Assembly: GCF_030269365.1 (NCBI RefSeq)
Contig: NZ_BSTF01000008.1
Span: 345,588 to 409,587 of the forward strand
Source of the DNA: Lentzea sp. NBRC 102530
Lineage (GTDB): Bacteria > Actinomycetota > Actinomycetes > Mycobacteriales > Pseudonocardiaceae
Direction: 5' to 3'
DNA length: 64,000 nt
Shown here: one piece after another, positions 43,392 through 52,601 of the stretch
Position numbering within the stretch: the first letter of the stretch is position 1
How the letters are laid out: each line of letters begins with the position of its first letter
Translations under genes and position numbers: made by a program
Notes under the pieces: generated by a model
What the model saw: the letters and a program-made list of their open reading frames with translations, nothing else
The model's database searches: none
Told to the model about the DNA's origin: nothing

Positions 43392-43475
43392 GCCGCACCC
43401 CCTCCCGGCCGTAGATCTTCCTACTGAGGAGAGGTCGCCCGTCGGAGGTTCGGGGTTACTGGCCCGATCGGGCCA

Positions 43476-45044
43476 TCAGACGTGTCCGCCACCGGCCGGG
43501 TCGGACTTGAGGAACGGCCCGACCCGCTTGCGCGCGATGAGCACGCACACCGCGAACGTGATGATCGCCCCGGCCACCGCCTGCGGCACCGTGTAGGCCC
43601 GCCCGTCGAACGCGGACCCGGTGGGCGGCAGGATCACCGCGATGATCGCGGACACCACCATCGCGAACATCCGGAACTTGGGCCCGACCACCGCCGTGGC
43701 CAGCGGCAACATCGCCCACAACACGTACCAGGGCTGCAACACCGGCCCGAGCACGAGGATCGCGCCCAGCGCCGCCCCGAGCCCGTTCATGGCCTTGATC
43801 CGGCCCTTGAAGCTCCGCCACAGCAACGCCACCGTGATGACCACGGACACCGCCTGCCCGAGCAGGCGGGTCAACGCGATCATCGCCTCGGTGTGGTTGC
43901 CGAGCCCGAGCATGATCCCCGTGCCGGCCCCGAGGAACCCGAGCGCGGTGGGCGGCGACATCCACGACTTGACGGTCGACGCGACGTTGAGCGTCTCCAG
44001 CCACCCGAACCCGAACCCGGTGCCCAGGCAGATCGCCACCACCCCGACCGCGGCGATCACCGCCATCGCGCCGGCCACCAACGCCAGGTGCTTGAACTGC
44101 CCGCCGAGCTTGCGCGCGACCAGCACGCCGAGGAAGCCGAGAGCCGCCATCGCCGGGATCTTCACCATCGCGCCGCACACGATGACCCCGGACCCCAAAG
44201 CGATCCAGGACCACTTCAACGGTTCCAGCCCGCGCATCGCCAGTTCGAGGCCGACCAGCATCAGCCCGAGCGCCAGGCCGTCGTTGTGCACCCCGATGAC
44301 GATGTGGAACAACACCAACGGGTTGAGCGCCCCGAGCCACAAAGCCCCGACCGGCGGCACACCGAACCTGGCGGCCAGGCGGGGGAGGGCCCACACGATC
44401 ATGCCCAGACCGACCAGCACGAGCAGCCGGTGCACGAACACGCCGGACACCACGTGGTCGCCCGTGAGCATCGCGGTCAACCGGCCGAACGCGAGGAACA
44501 GCGGACCGTACGGCGCCGGCGTCTCCCGCCAGATGTTCGGCACACCGCGGGTCAGGACGTGGTCCACGCCGAGCGCGTTGGCCGGCCCCAGTTCGTACGG
44601 GTCGAGACCCCTGGCGGCGATCTCGCTCTGCGCGAGGTAGGAGTAGACGTCCCGGGAGAACATCGGCACGCAGAAGACCAGCGGCACGGTCCACATGAGC
44701 AGCGTGCGGTCCATCTGACCGCGGGAGATGAGCCTCGGTCTGCCCGGCTTCACGAAGCGGCCGAGGGCCAGCCAGGCGGACACGATCATGAAGATGCCGG
44801 TCCAGACGACCCCCATCGCCACGCTGGGCATCCTCGAGAAGAGTCCGAGGACGGGCACGCCGTACAGCGGGGAGTAGATGGGCGCGGCGCCACCGCCGAG
44901 CGACCCGACGGTCAGCAACAACGCGCCGATCGTGCCCCAGCGACGCACGATGTCCAGTTGACGACGCTCTCGACCGTTCAAGAGGTCGCTCTCCGGAGTC
45001 ACGGCTCCGCCGGAAGTGGGCATGGGAGCAGCGTATCCAGCCAC
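43476..45044 (-). CDS. mptB: alpha-(1,6)-mannosyltransferase, MptB type
   Basis: A 522-residue integral membrane GT-C glycosyltransferase with about 13 helices. The first periplasmic loop has FSRDVYSYLAQSEIAARGLD then PYELGP, holding the catalytic Asp of polyprenyl-phosphate-mannose-dependent enzymes. In M. tuberculosis the homologue Rv1459c starts the lipomannan alpha-1,6 core and lies directly next to sufR, as here. A short form starting at Met 45023 is possible. Confidence 0.88.
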   Translation of the reverse strand: MAGYAAPMPTSGGAVTPESDLLNGRERRQLDIVRRWGTIGALLLTVGSLGGGAAPIYSPLYGVPVLGLFSRMPSVAMGVVWTGIFMIVSAWLALGRFVKPGRPRLISRGQMDRTLLMWTVPLVFCVPMFSRDVYSYLAQSEIAARGLDPYELGPANALGVDHVLTRGVPNIWRETPAPYGPLFLAFGRLTAMLTGDHVVSGVFVHRLLVLVGLGMIVWALPRLAARFGVPPVGALWLGALNPLVLFHIVIGVHNDGLALGLMLVGLELAMRGLEPLKWSWIALGSGVIVCGAMVKIPAMAALGFLGVLVARKLGGQFKHLALVAGAMAVIAAVGVVAICLGTGFGFGWLETLNVASTVKSWMSPPTALGFLGAGTGIMLGLGNHTEAMIALTRLLGQAVSVVITVALLWRSFKGRIKAMNGLGAALGAILVLGPVLQPWYVLWAMLPLATAVVGPKFRMFAMVVSAIIAVILPPTGSAFDGRAYTVPQAVAGAIITFAVCVLIARKRVGPFLKSDPAGGGHV

Positions 45045-45104
45045 GTTCAGCCGTGAGTCAGGTCACCCTGTGACCGCGATCTTTGCGACCTCCGGCTAAA
45101 TACG

Positions 45105-45118
45105 CAACACTGGTGTTG
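45105..45118. promoter_or_regulatory. probable SufR operator overlapping the sufR start
   Basis: CAACACTGGTGTTG is an inverted repeat of the form CAAC-N6-GTTG, the form I recall for the Streptomyces SufR box. Its last base is the first base of the sufR GTG. TAAATA (45097-45102), a possible -10, lies immediately before it. The transcript may therefore be leaderless or nearly so, with autorepression by holo-SufR. Confidence 0.7.
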
Positions 45119-45819
45119 TGAAAAACGCCGAGACCCACCTTGACGCCGTGCCCCAGCACGACGGCAAGACTCGGCGTGCTGTCGCCAGGCTCCTCCTGGA
45201 GCAGGGCCCGGTCACCGCGGCAGCCGTCGCGGAGGAGCTGGGCATCAGCCCGACAGCGGTGCGCCGGCACATCGACGCGCTGCTCGCGGACGGCGAGGCC
45301 ATCACCAGGGACGCACCGAGGCAGACGCAACGTGGCCGAGGTCGTCCCGCGAAGCTGTTCCTCCTGACTGACGCCGGACGTGCCCGGTTCGGCCACGCCT
45401 ACGACGACCTCGCGGTCGCCGCGCTCAGGTTCCTCGCCCAGACGGGCGGGGAAGAAGCGGTCAAGGCGTTCGCGCAAAGTCGGGTCGACGCGCTCGTGGA
45501 CCGGCATCGATCGTCGATCGTGGCCCAGGTCACGCCCGCCGAACGGGCCAAGGCCCTCGCAGCCGCGCTGACCAGGGAGGGCTACGCTTCATCGGCTCGC
45601 AACGTCGGGGTGGGTGAGCAGTTGTGCCAGCACCACTGCCCGGTCGCCCACGTCGCCGCCGAGTTCCCCCAGCTGTGCGAGACCGAGACGGAGACGTTCG
45701 CGAACCTCCTCGGTACCCACGTGCAGCGCCTCGCGACGATCGCCCGCGGCCACGCCGTGTGCACGACGCACATCCCGAACACTTCACGGATCCCAGATGA
45801 TGGAGGGGAGCCCGCATGA
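45118..45819 (+). CDS. sufR: SufR, iron-sulfur-sensing repressor of the suf operon
   Basis: 233 residues. An N-terminal ArsR/DeoR-like winged HTH (AAAVAEELGISPTAVRRHID, near residue 37) is followed by a C-terminal cluster domain. Cys residues in CQHHC, FPQLCETE and HAVC lie near residues 169-220, with the spacing of the [4Fe-4S] ligands in SufR. When the cluster is bound the protein represses suf; apo-protein releases. The stop overlaps sufB as ATGA. Confidence 0.93.
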   Translation: MKNAETHLDAVPQHDGKTRRAVARLLLEQGPVTAAAVAEELGISPTAVRRHIDALLADGEAITRDAPRQTQRGRGRPAKLFLLTDAGRARFGHAYDDLAVAALRFLAQTGGEEAVKAFAQSRVDALVDRHRSSIVAQVTPAERAKALAAALTREGYASSARNVGVGEQLCQHHCPVAHVAAEFPQLCETETETFANLLGTHVQRLATIARGHAVCTTHIPNTSRIPDDGGEPA

Positions 45820-47270
45820 CTGCCGCTGCCGAGCAGCGCACGCCCACCACGGTGCAGTCTCCGCTCACGCAGGAAGAGACCATCGCGTCTCTCGGCAACT
45901 ACGAGTTCGGCTGGGCCGACTCCGACGCTGCCGGCGCGAGCGCCCGCCGAGGCCTCAGCGAGGACGTCGTCCGCGACATCTCGGCGAAGAAGGACGAGCC
46001 CGAGTGGATGCTCGACTACCGGTTGAAGGCGCTGAAGCTCTTCGACCTCAAGCCGATGCCCAACTGGGGCGCCGACCTCTCTGGGATCGACTTCGACTCG
46101 ATCAAGTACTTCGTGCGGTCCACGGAGAAGCAGGCCACCTCGTGGGAGGACCTGCCCGAGGACATCAAGAACACGTACGACCGGCTGGGCATCCCCGAGG
46201 CTGAGAAGCAGCGCCTCGTCGCGGGTGTCGCCGCCCAGTACGAGTCCGAGGTCGTCTACCACCAGATCCGCGAGGACCTGGAGCAGCAGGGTGTCATCTT
46301 CGTCGACACCGACTCGGGTCTGCGGGACTACCCGGAGCTCTTCAAGGAGTACTTCGGCTCGGTCATCCCGGCCGGTGACAACAAGTTCTCCGCGCTGAAC
46401 TCCGCGACCTGGTCCGGCGGCTCGTTCATCTACGTGCCGAAGGGTGTCCACGTCGACATCCCGCTGCAGGCCTACTTCCGGATCAACACCGAGAACATGG
46501 GCCAGTTCGAGCGCACGCTGATCATCGTCGACGAAGACGCCTACGTGCACTACGTCGAAGGCTGCACCGCGCCGATCTACTCGTCGGACTCGCTGCACTC
46601 GGCCGTCGTCGAGATCGTCGTGAAGAAGGGCGGCCGCTGCCGCTACACGACCATCCAGAACTGGTCGAACAACGTCTACAACCTGGTCACCAAGCGCGCC
46701 AAGGCCGAAGAGGGCGCGACCATGGAGTGGGTCGACGGCAACATCGGCTCCAAGGTGACCATGAAGTACCCGGCCGTGTTCCTCATGGGCGAGCACGCCA
46801 AGGGCGAGGTCCTCTCGATCGCGTTCGCGGGCGAGGGCCAGCACCAGGACGCCGGCGCCAAGATGGTCCACATGGCCCCGCACACCTCCTCGACCATCGT
46901 GTCGAAGTCGGTGGCGCGCGGCGGTGGCCGCACGTCGTACCGCGGCCTGGTCCAGGTCAACAAGCGGGCGCACCACTCGAAGTCCACGGTGAAGTGCGAC
47001 GCGCTGCTGGTCGACACCATCAGCCGCTCGGACACCTACCCGTACGTCGACGTCCGCGAGGACGACGTCGCGATGGGCCACGAGGCCACGGTCTCGAAGG
47101 TCTCCGAGGACCAGCTGTTCTACCTGATGTCGCGCGGCCTCAACGAGGACGAGGCCATGGCGATGATCGTGCGCGGGTTCGTCGAGCCCATCGCGCGCGA
47201 GCTCCCCATGGAGTACGCCCTCGAGCTGAACCGCCTGATCGAACTGCAGATGGAAGGGGCCGTCGGCTGA
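45816..47270 (+). CDS. sufB: Fe-S assembly scaffold SufB
   Basis: 484 residues; forms the SufBC2D scaffold with SufC and SufD for cytosolic Fe-S cluster assembly. Family segments are SGIDFDSIKYFVRSTEKQ, SGGSFIYVPKGVHVDIPLQA and EGCTAPIYSSDSLHSA (cluster-region Cys), with a C-terminal beta-helix ending VSEDQLFYLMSRGLNEDEA. Unlike many mycobacterial SufB proteins it has no intein. Confidence 0.97.
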   Translation: MTAAAEQRTPTTVQSPLTQEETIASLGNYEFGWADSDAAGASARRGLSEDVVRDISAKKDEPEWMLDYRLKALKLFDLKPMPNWGADLSGIDFDSIKYFVRSTEKQATSWEDLPEDIKNTYDRLGIPEAEKQRLVAGVAAQYESEVVYHQIREDLEQQGVIFVDTDSGLRDYPELFKEYFGSVIPAGDNKFSALNSATWSGGSFIYVPKGVHVDIPLQAYFRINTENMGQFERTLIIVDEDAYVHYVEGCTAPIYSSDSLHSAVVEIVVKKGGRCRYTTIQNWSNNVYNLVTKRAKAEEGATMEWVDGNIGSKVTMKYPAVFLMGEHAKGEVLSIAFAGEGQHQDAGAKMVHMAPHTSSTIVSKSVARGGGRTSYRGLVQVNKRAHHSKSTVKCDALLVDTISRSDTYPYVDVREDDVAMGHEATVSKVSEDQLFYLMSRGLNEDEAMAMIVRGFVEPIARELPMEYALELNRLIELQMEGAVG

Positions 47271-47271
47271 C

Positions 47272-48429
47272 ATGGCCGCCCTGTCGACTCAACCTCACTC
47301 CCACGGTGCCGTCGTCCCGGTCGCCTCTCGCGCGGAGCACTTCACGTCGTACGACGTGGACGCGTTCGAGGTCCCGGGCGGCCGTGAGGAGATCTGGCGC
47401 TTCACGCCTCTCAAGCGTCTGGCCGGTCTGCACTCCGGCGCTGCGGCAACGGGTTCCGCTGCCGTCGAGGTGAACGCCGCCGCCGGTGTCACCGTCGAGA
47501 CGGTCGGTCGTGACGACGACCGCCTCGGCAAGGCCGGCGTCCCCGGTGACCGCATCGCGGCCCAGGCGTACACGTCCTTCGAGCAGGCCACGGTCGTGAC
47601 GCTGCCCGGCGACGCGAAGTCCGAGCCCACGACCGTCACCGTCACCGGTGCCGGCGAGGGCCAGGTCGCGTACGGCCACCTGCTGGTCAAGGCCGCGCAG
47701 TTCGCCGAGGGCACGGTGGTCGTCGACTACCGCGGCTCCGGCGCCTACGCGGAGAACGTCGAGTTCGTCGTCGCGGACGGCGCTCACCTCCAGGTGATCG
47801 CGATCCACGACTGGGCCGACGACGCCGTGCACGTCTCGCAGCACCACGTGAAGCTGGGCCGGGACGCGTCGATCAAGCACACGGTCGTGACGCTCGGCGG
47901 CGACGCCGTCCGCATCACGCCGGTCGTGCAGTACGCGGGCAAGGGCGGCGACGCCGACCTGGCCGGCCTGTACTTCGCGGACGCGGGCCAGCACCAGGAG
48001 CACCGCCCGTTCATCGACCACTCGCAGCCCAACTGCCGCAGCAACGTGGTCTACAAGGGCGCGCTGCAGGGCGAGGGCGCGCACACCGTGTGGATCGGCG
48101 ACGTGCTGATCCGCGCGGCGGCCGAGGGCACCGAGACGTACGAGCTCAACCGCAACCTGGTGCTCACCGACGGCGCGCGTGCCGACTCGGTGCCGAACCT
48201 GGAGATCGAGACCGGCGAGATCGAGGGCGCGGGCCACGCCAGCGCCACCGGCCGGTTCGACGACGAGCAGCTGTTCTACCTGCAGGCGCGCGGCATCCCG
48301 GAGGACCAGGCACGGCGACTCGTCGTGCGCGGCTTCTTCCAGGAGCTGATCGCGAAGATCAACGTCCCCGAGGTGCGCGAGCGCCTCGAGGCCGCCATCG
48401 AGGCAGAGCTCGAGGCGGTCGGCGCGTGA
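47272..48429 (+). CDS. sufD: Fe-S assembly protein SufD
   Basis: 385 residues, paralogous to SufB. EEIWRFTPLKRLAGL is near residue 40. The beta-helix core includes FADAGQHQEHRPFIDHSQPN, and it ends FDDEQLFYLQARGIPEDQAR, the SufB/SufD C-terminal signature. It starts 1 nt after sufB and overlaps the Rieske gene by GTGA. Confidence 0.96.
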   Translation: MAALSTQPHSHGAVVPVASRAEHFTSYDVDAFEVPGGREEIWRFTPLKRLAGLHSGAAATGSAAVEVNAAAGVTVETVGRDDDRLGKAGVPGDRIAAQAYTSFEQATVVTLPGDAKSEPTTVTVTGAGEGQVAYGHLLVKAAQFAEGTVVVDYRGSGAYAENVEFVVADGAHLQVIAIHDWADDAVHVSQHHVKLGRDASIKHTVVTLGGDAVRITPVVQYAGKGGDADLAGLYFADAGQHQEHRPFIDHSQPNCRSNVVYKGALQGEGAHTVWIGDVLIRAAAEGTETYELNRNLVLTDGARADSVPNLEIETGEIEGAGHASATGRFDDEQLFYLQARGIPEDQARRLVVRGFFQELIAKINVPEVRERLEAAIEAELEAVGA

Positions 48430-48740
48430 TCAAGGTGTGTGCACTGTCCGAACTGGACAACCGCAAGCCCTTCGCGGCCACCGTGGACGACGTGGACGTC
48501 GTCCTGGTGCGCGAGGGCGAGCGGGTGCACGCACTCGCGGATCTGTGCTCGCACGCCGCGGTGTCGCTGAGCGAGGGCGAGGTCTCCCGCAAGGGGATCG
48601 AGTGCTGGTTGCACGGGTCGTGCTTCGACCTGGAGACCGGCAAGCCCTCGTCGCCGCCCGCCAGCGAACCGGTCGACGTCTACGCCGTCGACATCCGGGA
48701 CGGCGACGTCTTCGTCGACGTCACCGTCACCACGAACTGA
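48426..48740 (+). CDS. Rieske-type [2Fe-2S] ferredoxin of the suf operon
   Basis: 104 residues from GTG 48426. The Rieske ligands are CSH (near residue 43) and CWLH (near residue 61), spaced CxH-x15-CxxH as in NirD/biphenyl-type ferredoxins. The gene is inserted between sufD and sufC in many actinobacteria and probably supplies electrons during assembly or repair; the exact role is not established. Confidence 0.92.
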   Translation: MIKVCALSELDNRKPFAATVDDVDVVLVREGERVHALADLCSHAAVSLSEGEVSRKGIECWLHGSCFDLETGKPSSPPASEPVDVYAVDIRDGDVFVDVTVTTN

Positions 48741-48776
48741 CTTTCTTTAGCTACACCACCAGGAGAACGGCAAGTC

Positions 48777-49550
48777 ATGGCCACCCTTGAGATCAAGGAC
48801 CTGCACGTCTCGGTCGTCAGCGAGGACGCTCCCAAGGAGATCCTCAAGGGCGTCGACCTGACGATCAAGGCCGGCGAGACGCACGCCATCATGGGCCCCA
48901 ACGGCTCCGGCAAGTCCACGCTGTCCTACGCGATCGCCGGGCACCCGAAGTACACGATCACCTCGGGCACCGTCACCCTCGACGGCGAGGACGTCCTCGA
49001 GATGTCCGTCGACGAGCGCGCCCGCGCGGGCCTCTTCCTCGCCATGCAGTACCCGGTCGAGGTCCCCGGCGTCTCGATGTCGAACTTCCTGCGCACCGCC
49101 GCCACCGCCGTGCGCGGCGAGGCCCCGAACCTCCGCCACTGGGTGAAGGAGGTCAAGGGTGCGATGGCCGACCTCGACATCGACCCGGCGTTCGCCGAGC
49201 GTTCGGTGAACGAGGGCTTCTCCGGCGGTGAGAAGAAGCGCCACGAGATCCTGCAGCTGGGCCTGCTCCAGCCGAAGGTCGCGATCCTCGACGAGACCGA
49301 CTCCGGTCTCGACGTCGACGCGCTGCGCGTCGTGTCCGAGGGCGTCAACCGCTACAAGGCCTCCGGTGAGGTCGGCGTCATGCTGATCACGCACTACACC
49401 CGGATCCTCAAGTACATCCAGCCGGACTTCGTGCACGTCTTCGCGAACGGCCGGATCGTCGAGTCGGGCGGCCGCGAGCTCGCCGACCAGCTCGAGTCCG
49501 AGGGTTACGTGAAGTACACCGGAAAGTCGGAAGCCGCAGCCATTTCCTAA
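48777..49550 (+). CDS. sufC: Fe-S assembly ATPase SufC
   Basis: 257 residues. Walker A GPNGSGKST (near residue 41), signature FSGGEKKRHEILQLGLL (near residue 150) and Walker B VAILDETDSGLD. It is the ABC-type ATPase that energises the SufBC2D scaffold. AGGAGA precedes the ATG at 48777. Confidence 0.97.
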   Translation: MATLEIKDLHVSVVSEDAPKEILKGVDLTIKAGETHAIMGPNGSGKSTLSYAIAGHPKYTITSGTVTLDGEDVLEMSVDERARAGLFLAMQYPVEVPGVSMSNFLRTAATAVRGEAPNLRHWVKEVKGAMADLDIDPAFAERSVNEGFSGGEKKRHEILQLGLLQPKVAILDETDSGLDVDALRVVSEGVNRYKASGEVGVMLITHYTRILKYIQPDFVHVFANGRIVESGGRELADQLESEGYVKYTGKSEAAAIS

Positions 49551-49576
49551 CGTTGCAGGTGTTGAGAGGAGGCGCT

Positions 49577-50854
49577 GTGACCACCACCGCAGCACCACTG
49601 GACGTCACCGCCCTCAGGGCGGACTTCCCGATCCTGTCTCGCACCGTTCGTGACGGGAAGCGCCTGGTCTACCTGGACTCCGGCGCCACCTCGCAACGCC
49701 CGACGCAGGTTCTGGACGCTGAAAAGGCGTTCTTGCAGGAGCACAACGCGGCCGTGCACCGCGGCGCGCACCAGCTGGCGGAAGAGGCGACCGACGCGTA
49801 CGAGGGTGCGCGTCAGCGCATCGCGGACTTCGTCGGCGCCGACTTCGGCGAGCTCGTGTTCACCAAGAACGCCACCGAGGGCTTCAACCTCGTGGCGTAC
49901 GCGATGGGCAACGCCGCCACGTCCGGCCCCGAGGCGAAGCGCTTCGTGGTCGGTCCCGGCGACGAGATCGTCGTGACCGAGATGGAGCACCACGCGAACC
50001 TCGTTCCGTGGCAGCAGCTCGCTGCCCGGACCGGCGCGACGCTGAAGTGGTTCGGGCTGACCTCGGACGGCAGGCTCGACCTGTCCGATGTGGACAGCGT
50101 GATCACGCCGCGCACCAAGGTCGTCGCGTTCACGCACCAGTCGAACGTGACCGGCGTGATCAACCCGGTCGACGTGCTCGTCGCGGCGGCGCGGAAGGTC
50201 GGCGCGCTGACCGTGCTGGACGCGTGCCAGTCCGTTCCGCACGGCCCGGTCGACTTCCGCGAGCTCGGCGTCGACTTCGCGTCGTTCTCGGGGCACAAGA
50301 TGCTCGGCCCGTCCGGCATCGGTGTCCTCTATGGACGGCGTGAGCTGCTGGAGGCGTTGCCCCCCTTCATCACCGGCGGCTCGATGATCGAGCTGGTGAA
50401 GATGGAGGGCTCGACGTTCGCCCCGCCGCCGCAGCGCTTCGAGGCCGGTTCGCCGATGACGTCCCAGGCCGTCGGTCTGGGTGCCGCGGTGGACTACCTC
50501 GGCGTCGTGGGCATGGAGCGCATCCACGCCCATGAGCACGCGCTGACCGTTGCGGCGCTGGAAGGTCTGTCGGCCGTCCAGGGTGTGCGGCTGATCGGTC
50601 CGTCCGACGCCGTGCACCGCGGCGGCGCCGTGCCGTTCGAGATCGAGGGCGTGCACCCGCACGACGCCGGTCAGGTGCTCGACAGCCTGGGCATCGCCGT
50701 GCGCGTGGGTCACCACTGCGCGTGGCCGCTGCACCGCTGCCTCAACGCCCAGTCGTCGGTGCGCGCGACGTTCTACCTGTACAACACGCTCGACGAGGTC
50801 GACGCGCTGGTCGACGGCGTCCGCGAGGCGCAGAAGTTCTTCGGGGTGGCCTGA
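49577..50854 (+). CDS. sufS: cysteine desulfurase SufS
   Basis: 425 residues from GTG 49577, with AGGAGG 4 nt upstream. A class II PLP enzyme. The lysine in FSGHKMLGPSGIGVLYG (near residue 235) binds PLP. The mobile catalytic Cys is in RVGHHCAWPLHRCL (near residue 380). It supplies persulfide sulfur to SufU, encoded next. Confidence 0.96.
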   Translation: MTTTAAPLDVTALRADFPILSRTVRDGKRLVYLDSGATSQRPTQVLDAEKAFLQEHNAAVHRGAHQLAEEATDAYEGARQRIADFVGADFGELVFTKNATEGFNLVAYAMGNAATSGPEAKRFVVGPGDEIVVTEMEHHANLVPWQQLAARTGATLKWFGLTSDGRLDLSDVDSVITPRTKVVAFTHQSNVTGVINPVDVLVAAARKVGALTVLDACQSVPHGPVDFRELGVDFASFSGHKMLGPSGIGVLYGRRELLEALPPFITGGSMIELVKMEGSTFAPPPQRFEAGSPMTSQAVGLGAAVDYLGVVGMERIHAHEHALTVAALEGLSAVQGVRLIGPSDAVHRGGAVPFEIEGVHPHDAGQVLDSLGIAVRVGHHCAWPLHRCLNAQSSVRATFYLYNTLDEVDALVDGVREAQKFFGVA

Positions 50855-50855
50855 G

Positions 50856-51296
50856 ATGCAGCTCCAGCAGATGTACCAGGAGATCATCCTGGACCACTAC
50901 AAGAACCCGCACGGTCGCGGCCTGCGCGACCCGTTCGACGCCGAGTCGTTCCAGGTCAACCCGACCTGCGGCGACGAGGTGACGTTGCGGGTCAAGCTCG
51001 ACGGCGAGACCGTCGCCGACGTGTCGTACGACGGCCAGGGCTGCTCGATCAGCCAGGCGTCGACGTCGGTGCTGACGGACCTCGTCGTGGGCAAGCCCGT
51101 CGGCGAGGCGTTCAAGAAGATGGACGCGTTCGTCGAGCTCATGCAGAGCCGCGGTCAGATCGAGCCCGACGAGGACGTCCTGGAAGACGGCATCGCCTTC
51201 GCCGGTGTGTCGAAGTACCCGGCGCGCGTGAAGTGCGCGCTGCTGGGCTGGATGGCCTTCAAAGACGCAGTAGCACGAAGCCAGGGAGCAGCATGA
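50856..51296 (+). CDS. sufU: sulfur acceptor SufU
   Basis: 146 residues. Zinc/sulfur ligands Cys in NPTCGDE, GQGCSIS and RVKCALLGW are spaced as in actinobacterial and Bacillus SufU. It accepts sulfur from SufS. The start is 1 nt after the sufS stop, and the stop overlaps sufT as ATGA. Confidence 0.96.
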   Translation: MQLQQMYQEIILDHYKNPHGRGLRDPFDAESFQVNPTCGDEVTLRVKLDGETVADVSYDGQGCSISQASTSVLTDLVVGKPVGEAFKKMDAFVELMQSRGQIEPDEDVLEDGIAFAGVSKYPARVKCALLGWMAFKDAVARSQGAA

Positions 51297-51679
51297 GCAC
51301 CGAAGAAGTGGTCCGGGGAGCCGAAGGCATGCCGGTCTTCGAGCCCAAGGCTGACGTCGCCGCGCTGGACGACGTGGAAGAAGCGATGCGCGACGTCGTG
51401 GACCCCGAGCTCGGCATCAACGTCGTGGACCTCGGACTCGTCTACGACATCCACGTCGACGACAAGAACGTCGCCACCATCGACATGACGCTCACGTCCG
51501 CGGCCTGCCCGCTGACCGACGTCATCGAGGACCAGACCCGCGCCGCCCTCACCGGTGGCACGGGCGGCGGTCTCGTGTCGGACTTCCGCATCAACTGGGT
51601 GTGGATGCCGCCGTGGGGCCCCGAGAAGATCACCGACGACGGCCGCGAGCAGCTGAGGGCGCTCGGCTTCACGGTCTGA
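51293..51679 (+). CDS. sufT: SufT (DUF59/MIP18-type Fe-S maturation factor)
   Basis: 128 residues from ATG 51293. The DUF59 motif DVVDPELGINVVDLGLVYDI (near residues 34-53) and TSAACPLTDVIEDQ with the conserved Cys are present. It helps load clusters into target proteins. Last gene of the suf operon; a strong terminator follows. Confidence 0.95.
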   Translation: MSTEEVVRGAEGMPVFEPKADVAALDDVEEAMRDVVDPELGINVVDLGLVYDIHVDDKNVATIDMTLTSAACPLTDVIEDQTRAALTGGTGGGLVSDFRINWVWMPPWGPEKITDDGREQLRALGFTV

Positions 51680-51693
51680 TCGGCCTTTCAGTC

Positions 51694-51730
51694 GAACGGC
51701 GCGCATTCCACCACGGGATGCGCGCCGTTC
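51694..51730 (+). terminator. strong hairpin terminator after suf
   Basis: A perfect 13-bp inverted repeat (GAACGGCGCGCAT at 51694-51706 and its complement at 51718-51730) with an 11-nt loop, 15 nt after the sufT stop and 17 nt before the next start. Confidence 0.78.
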
Positions 51731-51746
51731 GCTTTACGCTGCGGCC

Positions 51747-52502
51747 ATGAGGCGACTGGCTCCGTTGCTGGTTCTGGCTGTGGTCGCGTGTTCTCCCACC
51801 CCGCCGGGCGTGACGCGGTCCTCGACCGTGCCCCCGCCGCCGCTGACGACGACCGCCACGACCACCACGTGGAAGCCCAACCAGGCCGAGCAGGTCCAGG
51901 GCGTCTTCGCCGACTTCGTGAAAGCCCTCCACGAGAAGAACGGCGACGCCGCGGCGGCGTTGGCGGCGGACGTCTCGATCGCCCGGTGGGAGACCTACCG
52001 GGTGCACGCGCTGAAGAGCACCGAGGCCGACCTCGCCGGCCTTCCGGTCATCGAACGCGCCATCGTCTACGGGCTGCGCGCGTCCGCGGGTCCCTCCCTG
52101 CGGAACGGCACCGGCCGCACGGTCCTGGTCACGGCGGTCCAGCAGGGCCTCGTCACCCTGAACCTGACGACCAGGCTCGTGAACGCGGACGGCACCACCA
52201 CCGTCAAGGAGGCGACGCCCGTGCTGGTGAACCTCGTCCTCGGCGCCGACGAGGTGACCGGAGAGCTGGCGTCGAACGATCCCGCCGCGCCCGCGTTCCC
52301 CAAGCCGATCAAGTTCACGTTCCTGCGCGAGGGCGAGAACTGGAAGATCGACCTGGCCGGTGTGAACGGCATGGCGCTCTACGTGTTCGAGGAACTGGCC
52401 GCGCGCAGGGGCGTGACCGCGGACCAGTTGCTGATCGAGGCGCTCACCGCCCAATACGGCGCCGCCCGCGTCGCCGAGCTCCGCAAACCCCTAGAAGGCT
52501 GA
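51747..52502 (+). CDS. secreted lipoprotein of unknown function
   Basis: 251 residues. The signal peptide RRLAPLLVLAVVAC gives lipobox AVVAC (Cys near residue 15). A Pro/Thr-rich linker (TVPPPPLTTTATTTTWKP) precedes a globular alpha+beta domain that resembles NTF2-like or LpqG/Mce-associated folds in pattern only. No catalytic motif. Single gene between two hairpins. Confidence 0.75.
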   Translation: MRRLAPLLVLAVVACSPTPPGVTRSSTVPPPPLTTTATTTTWKPNQAEQVQGVFADFVKALHEKNGDAAAALAADVSIARWETYRVHALKSTEADLAGLPVIERAIVYGLRASAGPSLRNGTGRTVLVTAVQQGLVTLNLTTRLVNADGTTTVKEATPVLVNLVLGADEVTGELASNDPAAPAFPKPIKFTFLREGENWKIDLAGVNGMALYVFEELAARRGVTADQLLIEALTAQYGAARVAELRKPLEG

Positions 52503-52532
52503 TTCCCAGTTCCTGGGAGAGAATTAAATGCG

Positions 52533-52562
52533 TTGCGAGCGTCCTGGACGCTCGCCTAGCTT
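52533..52562 (+). promoter_or_regulatory. promoter with a 21-bp palindrome in its spacer
   Basis: TTGCGA (52533-52538) and TAGCTT (52557-52562) are separated by 18 nt. The 21-bp perfect palindrome 52535-52555 (GCGAGCGTCC, one base, then complement) fills the spacer, so a dimeric regulator would bind between -35 and -10. The expected transcript starts near 52569 and reads the 29-codon ORF at 52602. Confidence 0.6.
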
Positions 52563-52601
52563 GGTGTCATCACGAACGAACGAGATCAACCGGAGGAAGA
52601 C

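Noticed and set aside
45816..47270. Intein in SufB, as in several mycobacteria
   Set aside because: The frame is 484 residues with uninterrupted family sequence.
51694..51730. 13-bp inverted repeat after sufT as an operator for the lipoprotein
   Set aside because: Position just after an operon end and a GC-rich stem with 11-nt loop fit a terminator better; no promoter elements flank it.
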